From Lachnospiraceae bacterium GAM79 (GTDB taxonomy: Bacteria; Bacillota; Clostridia; Lachnospirales; Lachnospiraceae), in contig CP085928.1 of the NCBI GenBank assembly GCA_020735665.1, positions 1,528,501-1,592,500 of the forward strand: a stretch of 64,000 bases of DNA. Direction: 5' to 3'. The position numbers were made by a program, and so were the translations under genes. Numbering within the stretch: position 1 is the first letter of the stretch; the number at the start of each line of letters is the position of its first letter. The notes beneath the pieces are model-generated. The model did no database searches and was not told the origin of the DNA. It worked only from the letters and a program-made list of their open reading frames with translations. This document shows positions 27,693-37,438 of this stretch, piece after piece.

Positions 27693-30600
27693 TTATTTTA
27701 CTTTAAGGGTAATGGTTGCTTTCTTACCGCTTCCGTCCTTTGCTTTTGCCGTGATCTTAACCGTTCCCTTCTTCTTTCCGGTTACCTTACCCTTGGCTGT
27801 TACCTTTGCAATCTTCGGATTACCGGAGGTCCAGGTCACCTCTTTACTGATTCCCTTTGTCGGAGTCAGATTTGCTTTTAAGGTTACGGACTGTTTCTTC
27901 TTGATCGTTACTTTCTTCACAGTCTTTTTCTTTGATGTGATCGTAACCTTCTTAACTGCCTTTTTCATGACTTTAACAGTATAAGTTGCTTTCACCTTAC
28001 TGTTACCGACTGCTGTTGCGGTTACCTTGATCGTCTTACCCTTGGCAGCTTTCTTAACTGTCAGAACACCCTTGCTGTTGATAGAAGCATACTTCTTATC
28101 CGATTTACGGATCGTCCATTTTACTTTCTTATTTGTTGCTTTCTTAGGTGTAACCGTTGCCTTTAAGGTCAGTTTCTTGCCCGGAGCGATCTTTTTGGTT
28201 GCTGCCTGGATCTTGACCTTTGCCGGTTTGACCGTCTTCTTTGGTTCTTCGGTTGTTGGTTTCTCGGTCGTCGGCTTTTCGATCGTAGGTTTCTCGGTCG
28301 TCGGCTTTTCCGGATTCGGTGTTGGTGTCGGTGTTACAGTTTCTTTCTTCTTTACCGTAACGGTGCAGGAGCCTGTAACACCACTTCCGTCCTTCGCTGT
28401 TACCATAATAACTGCAGTTCCGGCACTTACTCCCTTCACTTCACCGGTCTGTGATACACTTGCCACTTTCTCGTTGCTGCTCTTCCAGTCAAATGTCTTC
28501 AGTGTTGCATTTGCCGGTATAACGACCGCTACTGCGATCCGTTCTGTATCACCAATATTTAATACCACGCTGGTCTTGTTTAACGTGATTTTCTCGATCA
28601 GGATCGTATCCGGGATCTCATCTCCATTTTCATCCTTTGGTTTCGACGAAAAGATATCCTTTGAACCTGAAGAGGATGCTACTGTATTGTCTCCAACCAG
28701 AATAATATTGTCTGATTTGATCGGTGGATTCTTCGTATCCTGATTCGCTCCGACCGTTACCTTGGAATCCTCGATCCGTACAGTATCTGCTTTGATCGCC
28801 GTTCCTGTCTCATCTGTACCTGCGACAAGCTCTGTATCCCGGATCAGAACTGTGCCGCCTGCTAAGACTCCTCCATCAACCGATACCTTTCCGCCTTTGA
28901 TCGTTATGTCACCGGTCGCAGATATCTTACCGGAAACCATAAGCGTTCCGTCACCATTGATCACAAGTCCGCCGTCTGTCTCGACATTACCTGCGATCGT
29001 TATCGTTCCTTTTCTCACGATCTCGGTCTTACCACCAGCATTTTCGGTGATCTCAATAGCTCCGACCTCCGCCTGATCCAATGTGATCTTTGTTGCTCCA
29101 CCTGCCTTAATAACAAGCTCCCTATTCTTTCCTGTGATCACATAGTCTTTGCCATCCTCTGTAAGTCTAAGAACCGGTTCTGTATAATCGACAGTTGTTC
29201 TTCCATCCTCTGTCCGTAATGCATCCTGATATTCTTTGTCCGCAATCTTTGCTATATCGATCGTATACGGATCCTGAACAAGTGTATATACCGTAAGCAA
29301 TTCCACTGCTTTTCCTGCATATGCAGTTGCAGTTTCTGCATATCTGCCTGAAACCGTATACTTTGTAAAGCTTCGCAAACCTGTAAATTCAATTGTTTCG
29401 CCATTTGAAGCTGCCTGCTTCCACGTTGTTCCATCCACTGAATACCGGACGCCAGCCTGACCGGAGATCCGGATCGTATCCTTTGTTCTTGCAAGAAGTG
29501 CCACACTATCCGGAACCGCTGTCTGTTCTGCCTTCTGTACCTTTACAGAAACCATTTTCTTATATACAGCATCCTCATCTGTATCCTCGATCTGATACTG
29601 CTTCTTGCTTGCATCACTCCATGTAAATACAACTTCATACTGATTGGTTCCATTTGCTACTTCCTGTTCACCCATCTTCACATCCGGGGTGCTCCACGCA
29701 AATGTTCCGTACTCTTCAGAACCACCTGTCAGCACAGAATCTGAAAGTGTCTGTCCATATACCAGATCAGAAGCCTCCGGGAACGTGATAGCCGGAAGTC
29801 CTGCTCTGCTGACTATTACGGTCACATTCTGTGTGATCGTGCCTGCTGCCGCATCATACCCTGTAATCCGGTCAAATGCATAATTCTTCTTCACATCGGA
29901 ACGAAGGGTCAACACCACCTGTCCCTGATACGTTCCTCGTTCCGGTTTCGTTGCTGCATCTGCCCATGCAAATGTTCCATAGGTCTCATCTCCACCAGAT
30001 AACTTCGACTCAGAAAGTGTCTGACCGGTTACGATCATTCCTGCTGTCGGGAATGTAATACCCGTTACCGGACATTTCTCAACCGTTGCAGATACCGGGA
30101 TCTGAAAGGACTGTCCATTATCTGCCTCTATCAACAGATTGTCACTGTAAGAACCTGCATCCTTACCTGTCTTTAATGCGATACCCACTGTTGTCTTATC
30201 TGACGCTGCAACCTTTATCGATGTATCGCCGGATATTTCAAATGGGCTGTCTGTGCCTTTTTCTAACGCTATCGTTACAAATCCTGTATCATTTCCCTCA
30301 TTCTCTAATACAAATGATGCTGTCGATCCTGCTTCATATCCATAAATAACAGGATCACAGGTTAAAGCTGTCTGATCTGTAACAAATTCTGCCTTTGGTG
30401 CTGCCTTTACTGTCACCCTGCAGCTTGCTGTGAGATTTGTTCCATCTGTCGTTGTAGCTGTCACAGTTGTCTCACCTGCTCCGACCGCAGTTACTTTTCC
30501 TGTTTCCGAAACGGTCGCTACCTTCTCGTTTTCAGATTTCCATATCACCTTCTGTTCCGCAGTCTTCGGAGTAACCGTTGCGCGGATCGTAATGTCGAGT

Positions 30601-33071
30601 CCTTCTGTTAATTCAACGATCAGGCTATCCAGTTTGATGGCTGTTGCCTTTACTTCTTCCTCTGTATCACCACCGGAATTGGTTCCGTAATAAGTCTTCA
30701 CGCCTACAGCACCAAGCTCTGTAGCAGATGCTGTCTTTGTACTGTAATTCGTTGTATTCTTCTTAGCATAGGATAAATATACAGTCTCATCATTCTTATG
30801 TACCAGATAAAGTCCGGCTGCCGCACCAACCAGTCCGGCATTATAATCAAGTGCTACTTCATTACAGAAATAATCTCCCTGATCATCCTTATAAGTTCCA
30901 TCCGCCCCGGGTCCGCCTACCAATGCTCCAAGCAACGTATAATGATCACTGTTTATGATCTTTGAATCTGTCGATCTGGATGCCGCTCTGTGATGCGGAT
31001 ATTTACTGGAGTTCTCATTATAGCCTACGATATAGCATCGTTTATTCGGGTTATCGCCTAACATATAGTTCATCTGACTGGTTGCCCATTTGGCGTAAGT
31101 CGTTGTTCCTGTCAGCTTATCATACACAAGACCGGTAAACTGTTCTGCTGCACTGTATCTGCAGGAGCCCCAGTCACTGACACAGTTAAATACTCCATCG
31201 ATCTTACTCTTGTTCGTGCAGACCTCTGTAATGCTTTTGAGCTTTGCGGTATCCTTCTGAAGCATACACGCCAGTGCTCCGGTATTTCCCCAGTCCAATA
31301 CCCAATACTGATTCACGCCATTATCAGAATTATCTTTATAATCGTTATAAATAGAATTATAAGAAGTATCACCTGTAGCAGCTGCAAGTGTACTTGCAGC
31401 AAATGCATAATCATCACCATATGATCTTGATGCATAAAATGTTGATGCCCCATCAGTTGCACATGCTTTATTATTATTCTTTACAAATGTAAAGAGATCC
31501 TTTGCTGTCTTTAAATCCTCATCATTTCCAAAGTTAATATAGTTCAATGCCAGTGCTGCGATCGCAACACTCACTTCATCGGTAGCCGGATTGCTCGCAT
31601 CTGCAAAGAATGCCGGACGATTTAAAGTCTGAGTTTCCGGTGCTGTCCATACACCATGATCTGTATTGCCGTCACCTACCTGATAACAGAATGCGATAAC
31701 CTGATCTCCCTCGTACACTGTACACCGCTTAAAGTAATCGCAGAAATAATCCGTGATCTTCTTCAGATGTTCCTTCTGACCAAGCTCGTCAAATGCATCC
31801 TTGAACTGATAATAGCTCATTCCAAGCATGGATGCTGCATATCCCTGTGGAAGTCCGAATTTCACATGATCGCCTGCATCATGGAAGCCGCCGGAAGCAT
31901 CTACATTGTAGGTCTTTCCGTTCTTTGTATATGTTACATTTTTATCGTAAGTATGGCAGTTGCCACGCCAGGAAAGTGCGCAGGTTCCTTCCAGATTGCC
32001 ACACATATTTGCATCATAGAAATACAGGCTTTCCTGCAATGCCTTTGCATAGTTGAATTCTACATCCAGATCTTTATTCGTTGTGGTATCACCGGACGAG
32101 GTTCCACCGGAACCACCGGAGCCGCCTGTATTATCATCATTTGTCTCGCCCTTGGAATAATCCACAGAAGAAGAGGTTCCTTTGTTATAATAAACGGCTT
32201 TTACCTGAATACTGGATGCATCAATATATTTTGACGAGAAACCGCCACCCGGTATGTCCTTCTTCATCGTTCCTGCCGCAAGGACTGCATTTGCACCACT
32301 CTTCATCGGATACATATAGATCGTATCACCATCTGCCACAAAGGTTGCATTCCAACACTTAAATGCCGAAGCCGTACCGGATGGTACCTGCAGCACTACG
32401 ATCCAGTCGCAGATTGATACCCCTGTATTGTTATTGATCGTCATTTCAAAGCCTGACCAGTCAGTACTTGGTGATCCCTGATTCGCCACAGTTGCTGTTA
32501 CGCCTGATGAGTAATCTCTCTCTGTTCCAAAATCAGAAGAACCGGAATCACCACCTGATTCACTTCCTGAACTGCTGCCGGATTTTACCAGTACAGCCTC
32601 TGTGATCTTGTATGTGATACTTGTTACGTTCTCAAACTGAAAACCAAAATTATATAACTGACCGGATTTGCTATAGAACTGTGTCAGATCCAGTTCTACG
32701 GTCTGAGTGCCGGAGCCTGCATTCACATTGACCCATTCACCCTTCCATGTTCCTTTCGCGTTTACAAACGCCTGTCCGCCAACATTTCCTGTTCCGCTGG
32801 CTGATGATACCTCGAAGCTGACACGAAGCTTGGTAAGCCCCGCACTCTTAAGCTCCGACAGATCGCTGTATCCGCCATTTCCAAGATCAAGGCTGACCTG
32901 ATTATCCACATTTCCACTTGCCGTCACCTGACCCGTACTGTAAGACAGAGCAATCGTCTCCTCCGCTGCCTCTGTCCTGTCCGAAGGAATCACCACAAGG
33001 CTTACTGTCATCGCAAATGACAGCATCCATGCTATGACCCTTGTAACCCATTTGTCCCTTTGTCTGCTCAT
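27693..33071 (-). CDS. Secreted multidomain GH9 cellulase with Ig-like domains
   Basis: 1792 residues from the ATG at 33071 behind GGAAGGAGAAGGT; the frame is open to 33122. Signal peptide at about 1-36. A beta-rich, perhaps carbohydrate-binding region and a Ser/Gly linker follow, then a second possible cellulose-binding module (about 195-300) with conserved Trp. The GH9 catalytic domain is about 333-760: FHDAGDHVKFGLP (catalytic Asp), PHHRAASRS, and CNEVALDYNAGLVGA (acid Glu). Then come a BIG2 Ig-like domain (807-890), two similar modules starting GITFPTAG and AITFPEAS (1000-1180), a beta-helix-like tract with ITIAGNVETDG (1300-1470), a second BIG2 domain, a Pro/Thr linker and a lysine-rich pair of Ig-like domains to the end. 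It cleaves beta-1,4-glucan outside the cell; the basic tail may hold it to the envelope. Confidence 0.93.
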   Translation of the reverse strand: MSRQRDKWVTRVIAWMLSFAMTVSLVVIPSDRTEAAEETIALSYSTGQVTASGNVDNQVSLDLGNGGYSDLSELKSAGLTKLRVSFEVSSASGTGNVGGQAFVNAKGTWKGEWVNVNAGSGTQTVELDLTQFYSKSGQLYNFGFQFENVTSITYKITEAVLVKSGSSSGSESGGDSGSSDFGTERDYSSGVTATVANQGSPSTDWSGFEMTINNNTGVSICDWIVVLQVPSGTASAFKCWNATFVADGDTIYMYPMKSGANAVLAAGTMKKDIPGGGFSSKYIDASSIQVKAVYYNKGTSSSVDYSKGETNDDNTGGSGGSGGTSSGDTTTNKDLDVEFNYAKALQESLYFYDANMCGNLEGTCALSWRGNCHTYDKNVTYTKNGKTYNVDASGGFHDAGDHVKFGLPQGYAASMLGMSYYQFKDAFDELGQKEHLKKITDYFCDYFKRCTVYEGDQVIAFCYQVGDGNTDHGVWTAPETQTLNRPAFFADASNPATDEVSVAIAALALNYINFGNDEDLKTAKDLFTFVKNNNKACATDGASTFYASRSYGDDYAFAASTLAAATGDTSYNSIYNDYKDNSDNGVNQYWVLDWGNTGALACMLQKDTAKLKSITEVCTNKSKIDGVFNCVSDWGSCRYSAAEQFTGLVYDKLTGTTTYAKWATSQMNYMLGDNPNKRCYIVGYNENSSKYPHHRAASRSTDSKIINSDHYTLLGALVGGPGADGTYKDDQGDYFCNEVALDYNAGLVGAAAGLYLVHKNDETVYLSYAKKNTTNYSTKTASATELGAVGVKTYYGTNSGGDTEEEVKATAIKLDSLIVELTEGLDITIRATVTPKTAEQKVIWKSENEKVATVSETGKVTAVGAGETTVTATTTDGTNLTASCRVTVKAAPKAEFVTDQTALTCDPVIYGYEAGSTASFVLENEGNDTGFVTIALEKGTDSPFEISGDTSIKVAASDKTTVGIALKTGKDAGSYSDNLLIEADNGQSFQIPVSATVEKCPVTGITFPTAGMIVTGQTLSESKLSGGDETYGTFAWADAATKPERGTYQGQVVLTLRSDVKKNYAFDRITGYDAAAGTITQNVTVIVSRAGLPAITFPEASDLVYGQTLSDSVLTGGSEEYGTFAWSTPDVKMGEQEVANGTNQYEVVFTWSDASKKQYQIEDTDEDAVYKKMVSVKVQKAEQTAVPDSVALLARTKDTIRISGQAGVRYSVDGTTWKQAASNGETIEFTGLRSFTKYTVSGRYAETATAYAGKAVELLTVYTLVQDPYTIDIAKIADKEYQDALRTEDGRTTVDYTEPVLRLTEDGKDYVITGKNRELVIKAGGATKITLDQAEVGAIEITENAGGKTEIVRKGTITIAGNVETDGGLVINGDGTLMVSGKISATGDITIKGGKVSVDGGVLAGGTVLIRDTELVAGTDETGTAIKADTVRIEDSKVTVGANQDTKNPPIKSDNIILVGDNTVASSSGSKDIFSSKPKDENGDEIPDTILIEKITLNKTSVVLNIGDTERIAVAVVIPANATLKTFDWKSSNEKVASVSQTGEVKGVSAGTAVIMVTAKDGSGVTGSCTVTVKKKETVTPTPTPNPEKPTTEKPTIEKPTTEKPTTEEPKKTVKPAKVKIQAATKKIAPGKKLTLKATVTPKKATNKKVKWTIRKSDKKYASINSKGVLTVKKAAKGKTIKVTATAVGNSKVKATYTVKVMKKAVKKVTITSKKKTVKKVTIKKKQSVTLKANLTPTKGISKEVTWTSGNPKIAKVTAKGKVTGKKKGTVKITAKAKDGSGKKATITLKVK
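28239..28311. repeat. Tandem repeat encoding the Pro/Thr linker of the cellulase
   Basis: Units of 12-18 bases (GTCGGCTTTTC / GGTTTCTCGGTC) repeat in frame and encode successive EKPTT or EKPTI blocks. Such tracts can change length by slippage. Confidence 0.7.
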
Positions 33072-33167
33072 ACCTTCTCCTTCCTTTTTCTCAAAAGCCG
33101 TTCCGGTAATCCCACCCCTCATGTCATGAGCTCACCGAAACAATCCTTCTTATTCGCAGTTAAATCA

Positions 33168-33196
33168 ATTATACCAATAACTTCCGGATCCCACAA
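33168..33196 (-). promoter_or_regulatory. Candidate promoter of the GH9 gene
   Basis: TTGTGG (33191-33196) and TATAAT (33168-33173) on the minus strand, 17-bp spacer, about 97 bp before the chosen ATG. Confidence 0.55.
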
Positions 33197-33271
33197 TGAA
33201 AATCCACTATCCATCCTTACAAATATTACCAGGTATTTTGTTCATATTAATCTGATCTTGTTATATATAAC

Positions 33272-33484
33272 AGACACAAGTCTGACTGCCGAACTACTCA
33301 TATAATAAGCAATGACATTCATGCAGTTTCGTAATGAGATACACTCTAGCTGTCAGCACTAAGCCCTTGTCTGAACCCGCAGGGTGAGTTAGGGCGACTG
33401 CTGACAAACAAGCGAGTGTATCGAATAGAAACGAAATGAGTCATGTGTTTTATATGAGTAGTTCGGCAGTCAGGCCTTATGTCG
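33272..33484. repeat. Intergenic palindromic element, beta core (copy H)
   Basis: A perfect 23-bp arm pair (33282-33304 and 33451-33473) with imperfect outer extension encloses a beta core. Stems are GATACACTC/GAGTGTATC, CTGTCAGCA/TGCTGACA and GCCCT/AGGGC, and the end is TAGAAACGAAATGAGTCAT. Confidence 0.88.
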
Positions 33485-33517
33485 TCATATAGGAACTTAT
33501 TCATGATATATATAACA

Positions 33518-33730
33518 GATAAAACCCATGTGTGGCAACAATCTTCTATGATCGGGAATGACATTCATGTAGTTTCGTAATGAGATACACTCTAGCTGTC
33601 AGCATCAAGCCCTTGTCTGAACCCACAGGGTGAGTTAGGGCGACTGCTGACAAATAGGCGAGTGTGTCGAATAGAAACGAAATGAGTCATTCCCGATCAT
33701 AGAAGGCTGTTACTACACATGGGCTTTATC
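33518..33730. repeat. Intergenic palindromic element, beta core (copy I)
   Basis: 45-bp arms (33518-33562 and 33686-33730) differ at five positions, all transitions. The core is nearly identical to copy H and in the same orientation, so H and I form a direct repeat of about 120 bp separated by unrelated arms. Confidence 0.9.
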
Positions 33731-33770
33731 GTTGCCACACAGTGAGCAGGGCATGGTCTACTCGCTACGC

Positions 33771-33800
33771 AAAAAGGACAGAACCCAAAGGGTTCTGTCC
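33771..33800 (-). terminator. Terminator of the 3D-domain protein gene
   Basis: GGACAGAACCC, loop of 3, GGGTTCTGTCC; on the minus strand it is followed by TTTTT. Confidence 0.88.
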
Positions 33801-33818
33801 CACTCTGTCTATACTGAA

Positions 33819-34712
33819 TTATTTGACATATACGTCAACAGTTCTTCTTCCGTAGTTTAAAGCTGCCTGATGGCTTGAGAAGAAAATATCGATTCTGTTA
33901 CCACGAATTGCACCACCTCTGTCCTCTACGACATATGTGTGACCATCAATGATAAGTTCTGTACCAAACGCAAAATTACTTGGTGCCGCAATTGTTCTTC
34001 CTTCTGTAGCATATGTACCGCTGGCTGTAATTCCATCGGACTTACCACAACAGTATGAACATCCGCAGTAAGCTGTTGTTGTGAATGTACCAAGATAAGT
34101 TCCCGGCTGATAGCTGTCATCTTCTACATAGATTGCACCAGCTGTAGCTTCTTCCGTAGCTTCTGTAGCTTCGATACCACGCTGCTGCTTCTCATCGCCT
34201 ACGCTCTCTGTTGTCTTCTTTGCTTTCTTGCTCTTCTTTGCGAGTGCCATCTCTTCTGATGAAGATGCCGGCTCCTCTGTAGTCGTTTCTGTCGTTGTTG
34301 CCTCAGCGGTTGTTGCCTCAGTTGTAACTTCTGTTGGTTCCTCAGCAGTTGCTTCTGTTCTGTCTTCAACTGTAAGAAGATCAACTTTATCTTCCTTTGC
34401 TGCAAGAGCAACGGCTTCTGTCTCTTTACTTGTCTTCTCAACCTTTGCCAACATATCGGCATCATTGATGGACTTCTGTAAATCTGTGTATTCTATCTTA
34501 GAATATTCAACCTTCGTATCTTCGATTGCTGTAGATTCAAGCTGTGAAACAGCTACCAGCTTTGCTTTTGAATGAACTCGTGATTCATCCGAAGCCAGAG
34601 TGACAAATGATGCAACTCCGAGGGAAGTGGATACTACAACAATACCTGCTCTCATCAGATATTTCTTAATATTTTCTGAAAACATCTGGCTGGAGCTTGA
34701 AAATTTCTTCAT
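33819..34712 (-). CDS. Secreted 3D-domain protein (probable cell-wall hydrolase)
   Basis: 297 residues from the ATG at 34712, preceded by AAGGAGAG. There is an N-terminal membrane/signal segment (AGIVVVSTSLGVASFVTLAS). A low-complexity Glu/Thr/Ala-rich stretch (about 110-190) follows. The C-terminal 3D domain (about 205-297) has TTTAYCGCSYCCGKSDGITASG, TELIIDGHTYVVEDRGGAI and GNRIDIFFSSHQAAL. This double-psi barrel holds three aspartates and is found in lytic transglycosylase-like or Rpf/Stationary-phase-survival wall enzymes. It has its own strong promoter and terminator, so it is a single-gene unit. Confidence 0.88.
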   Translation of the reverse strand: MKKFSSSSQMFSENIKKYLMRAGIVVVSTSLGVASFVTLASDESRVHSKAKLVAVSQLESTAIEDTKVEYSKIEYTDLQKSINDADMLAKVEKTSKETEAVALAAKEDKVDLLTVEDRTEATAEEPTEVTTEATTAEATTTETTTEEPASSSEEMALAKKSKKAKKTTESVGDEKQQRGIEATEATEEATAGAIYVEDDSYQPGTYLGTFTTTAYCGCSYCCGKSDGITASGTYATEGRTIAAPSNFAFGTELIIDGHTYVVEDRGGAIRGNRIDIFFSSHQAALNYGRRTVDVYVK

Positions 34713-34782
34713 AATTTTCTCTCCTTGATTTCTTTTCAGTTTCGAAATTGTTACAAAAAGATTAACTCTTGTTTGTATCGTT

Positions 34783-34811
34783 ATTATAATGCCTGACAAT
34801 CAAAAGGTCAA
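34783..34811 (-). promoter_or_regulatory. Strong sigma-A promoter of the 3D-domain protein gene
   Basis: TTGACC (34806-34811), 17-bp spacer, TATAAT (34783-34788) on the minus strand. Upstream, 34812-35106 is AT-rich sequence in which I see no gene or clear structure. Confidence 0.85.
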
Positions 34812-35106
34812 GCAAACCAGCCATTTTTATTAATTATGTCGTAGCTACAAAATATTTTACCAAAATAATATGGTATTTTTATATAATTTTAATAATTGTG
34901 TATTGTGCATTTTGCATATTTTAACATCTTAACATTTATGCAACAACTTGGCACATTGGACACTTCCACAAAGATAAATTCTTAATTTTTAGCATCAAAA
35001 CTGCATTTTTTCTTAAAAAAAATAGAAATAATTTTGAATCGCACACGCATCCAGCTGCATATATTTCAAAATCATCTCTATTTGTTTCTAATGTCTGACA
35101 CACCAA

Positions 35107-35358
35107 GTCTGTATCTGAATTCGCAGGTGTGTTTTTGGGGGGCTGGCTGGTTCTATATGTAACCAAGGACGTTCATATAGTTTCGTTATGAGATACACCC
35201 TAACAGTCAGCACCAAGCCCATGTTTGAGCCTATCAGGGCGAGTTTGGGCGACTGCTGACAAATAAGTTGAGTGTATCGAATAGAAACGAAATGAGTCAT
35301 TTGTTTACATATAGAACCAATCAGCCCCCAAAAACACACCTGCGGATTCATACATGAC
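35107..35358. repeat. Intergenic palindromic element, beta core (copy J)
   Basis: Arms of about 45-55 nt (GCAGGTGTGTTTTTGGGGG left, CCCCCAAAAACACACCTGC right; three transitions and one G-run length difference) enclose a beta core. Stems are GATACACCC against GAGTGTATC and GCCCA/TGGGC. It directly abuts the dusB stop codon at 35359. Confidence 0.9.
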
Positions 35359-36312
35359 TTAAAGCAGCATTCCATCCGTCCATGCATCAAGCAGCTCCAC
35401 CATCTCATCATAGCTCTCTACCTGATTGATCAGATTCCGGAGTCTGGAAGAATCATACATACCTGCCGAATACCAGGCAACATGCTTCCGCATCTCATGA
35501 ATCCCTGTAAACTCTCCTTTAAAATCGATCATCAGCCTGGCATGACGGAGCATTGTTTCCTTCACCTGCTGCTTATCCGGTCTTGGCGGAATCTCTCCTG
35601 TCTCAAAGTATGTCTTTAATTCATGGAAGATCCATGGATTGCCTCGTGCACCTCTTCCTATCATAAAAGCATCACAGTTCGTCTGTTCTTTCATCCGAAT
35701 CACATCCTCGGGTGTCAGGATATCCCCATTTCCGATCACAGGGATATTCACTGCCGCTTTCACGTCTGCGATCACTCCCCAGTCCGCATGGCCATGATAA
35801 TATTGCTCTCTGGTCCTGCCATGTACAGCCACGGCAGCCACACCGCTTTCCTCCGCTATATGTGCAACCTCGGGTGCATTGATATGCTCACTGTCAAAGC
35901 CGCTTCGGATCTTAATGGTAACCGGAAGCTTACATGCTTTTGTCATTGCCGACACGATCTTTCCTATTAACAGCGGATTCTTCATCAGCGCAGATCCCTC
36001 GCCGTTATTCACAATCTTCGGAACCGGACAACCCATATTCACATCGACAAATGCAAATCCACGATCTTCGATCTTCTTCGCCATCTCTGCAAGCAGCTCC
36101 GGGTCTGACCCAAATAACTGCACACCGATCGGATCTTCTTCCGGCGAAACCGCAAGCAGCGGAACTGTGTTCTTATTATCATAGTACAAGCCCTTTGCAC
36201 TGATCATTTCCGTATATAAAATATCGCAGCCCTGTTCCTTTGCCAACAAACGAAATGGCTGGTCACATACCCCAGCCATTGGCGCCAAAACAAGTTTATT
36301 CGTAAAATCCAT
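35359..36312 (-). CDS. dusB: tRNA-dihydrouridine synthase
   Basis: 317 residues. LVLAPMAGVCDQPFRLLA opens the FMN TIM barrel; VDVNMGCPVPKIVNNGEGSA carries the catalytic Cys; HGRTREQYYHGHADW and GNGDILTPED, then GRGARGNPWIF complete the Dus pattern. It reduces uridine to dihydrouridine in tRNA D-loops. It follows coaX by 8 bp. The DusB subgroup is by resemblance. Confidence 0.93.
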   Translation of the reverse strand: MDFTNKLVLAPMAGVCDQPFRLLAKEQGCDILYTEMISAKGLYYDNKNTVPLLAVSPEEDPIGVQLFGSDPELLAEMAKKIEDRGFAFVDVNMGCPVPKIVNNGEGSALMKNPLLIGKIVSAMTKACKLPVTIKIRSGFDSEHINAPEVAHIAEESGVAAVAVHGRTREQYYHGHADWGVIADVKAAVNIPVIGNGDILTPEDVIRMKEQTNCDAFMIGRGARGNPWIFHELKTYFETGEIPPRPDKQQVKETMLRHARLMIDFKGEFTGIHEMRKHVAWYSAGMYDSSRLRNLINQVESYDEMVELLDAWTDGMLL

Positions 36313-36320
36313 AAATACTC

Positions 36321-37094
36321 CTATGCCTGTTTTTGTTTATCCATAATAATTCGTAATCCATATAAGGTCAGATCCGGATCATAAGTATCGATGCAATCGG
36401 TATTCTCATAGATCATCTTACCGAGTCCACCGGTCGCAACAACCTTCATATTATCAAAACCGGATTCCTTCCGCATACGTTTTACAATGTATTCGGTCTG
36501 TCCGATATACCCAAGGCATACACCTGCCTGCATACTGGAGATCGTATCCTTACAGAGTATCGTATCCGGCACTTTGATCTCGATTTCCGGCAGCTTCGCA
36601 GTTCCGCTCCATAATGCATTTGCACCCAGACGGATACCCGGCGATGTTACTCCTGCTATAAATGAACCATCTCCATTTACCAGATCATATGTGGTTGCTG
36701 TTCCAAAATCGATCACCAACACAGGCCCGCCATACATATGATACGCGGCTACCGCATCTACAATACGGTCTGCCCCGAGCTGCCTTGGATTTGGAATTGC
36801 AATATTAATACCTGTCTTTACTCCCGGCTCTACGATCAGAGGATCAAGTTTGAAATATTTCCTTATTCCGTTTGTCAAGGAATGCATCACATTCGGCACT
36901 ACAGATGCAATGATAACTTCATCGATCACATCTAACGGAAGATTTCTCATTCTGAGCAACTCTCCCAAAAACACACCAAATTCGTCTGAAGTTCTCGATA
37001 TTCCTGTCGTCATACGGAATGTCTTCTCTAACTTTTTCCCGTCAAACAATCCCATCGTGATATTCGTATTTCCTACATCAATTGCAAATAGCAT
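36321..37094 (-). CDS. coaX: Type III pantothenate kinase
   Basis: 257 residues. [18 protein letters not shown] is the ASKHA phosphate loop, [29 protein letters not shown] contains the conserved Asp and second loop, and ATGGLGKMI lies near the end. It phosphorylates pantothenate in coenzyme A synthesis. It lies between the small conserved protein (9-bp gap) and dusB, an arrangement common in Firmicutes. Confidence 0.95.
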   Translation of the reverse strand: MLFAIDVGNTNITMGLFDGKKLEKTFRMTTGISRTSDEFGVFLGELLRMRNLPLDVIDEVIIASVVPNVMHSLTNGIRKYFKLDPLIVEPGVKTGINIAIPNPRQLGADRIVDAVAAYHMYGGPVLVIDFGTATTYDLVNGDGSFIAGVTSPGIRLGANALWSGTAKLPEIEIKVPDTILCKDTISSMQAGVCLGYIGQTEYIVKRMRKESGFDNMKVVATGGLGKMIYENTDCIDTYDPDLTLYGLRIIMDKQKQA

Positions 37095-37103
37095 CTCTCA
37101 CCT

Positions 37104-37430
37104 CTAATAGTCTTCCAGATAAAACACCTTATAAAACAATTCCAGACTGGAAAACAGCTGCTGCTTGTCCTTCTGTAACTGCTTGATCTTCAATTCGCAT
37201 CCGATCTCATCATATAACAGATCTTCATCAAATGCCTCTGTTACAAGATTCAGGCTTCCTTCCTGGTCAAATTCAAGCCTCAGTATACCACCTACATCCT
37301 CTGTAAACAATACACACATGATTTTTAATTCTTTTTTTATTTCTTCCGGAAGTCCTTTAAACTCCTCATTCAGATAAAATTTCTGTTCGTACTTCGAACT
37401 AGCACATAATACAACCTTTTCTGGTTTCAT
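37104..37430 (-). CDS. Small conserved protein of unknown function (DUF6145-like)
   Basis: 108 residues, acidic, no membrane segment. It has VLCASSKYEQKFYLNEEFKGLP and a central IMCVLFTEDVGGILRLEFD, resembling a small family found mainly in Lachnospiraceae. It overlaps neither neighbour (9 bp to coaX, 8 bp from dapB) and is probably in one operon dapB to dusB. I cannot assign a function. Confidence 0.75.
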   Translation of the reverse strand: MKPEKVVLCASSKYEQKFYLNEEFKGLPEEIKKELKIMCVLFTEDVGGILRLEFDQEGSLNLVTEAFDEDLLYDEIGCELKIKQLQKDKQQLFSSLELFYKVFYLEDY

Positions 37431-37438
37431 TGTTTCTC

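Noticed and set aside
33346-33564. 72-codon minus-strand reading frame
   Set aside because: It lies across elements H and I, and similar frames recur in other beta cores (for example 35088-35411). No start signal; not a gene.
33272-33730. CRISPR array
   Set aside because: The two repeated cores are about 120 nt, palindromic and only twice present; no short regular repeats and no cas genes in the window.
35088-35411. 107-codon minus-strand frame overlapping the dusB end
   Set aside because: It covers element J and the antisense-like overlap of dusB's end; no plausible start.
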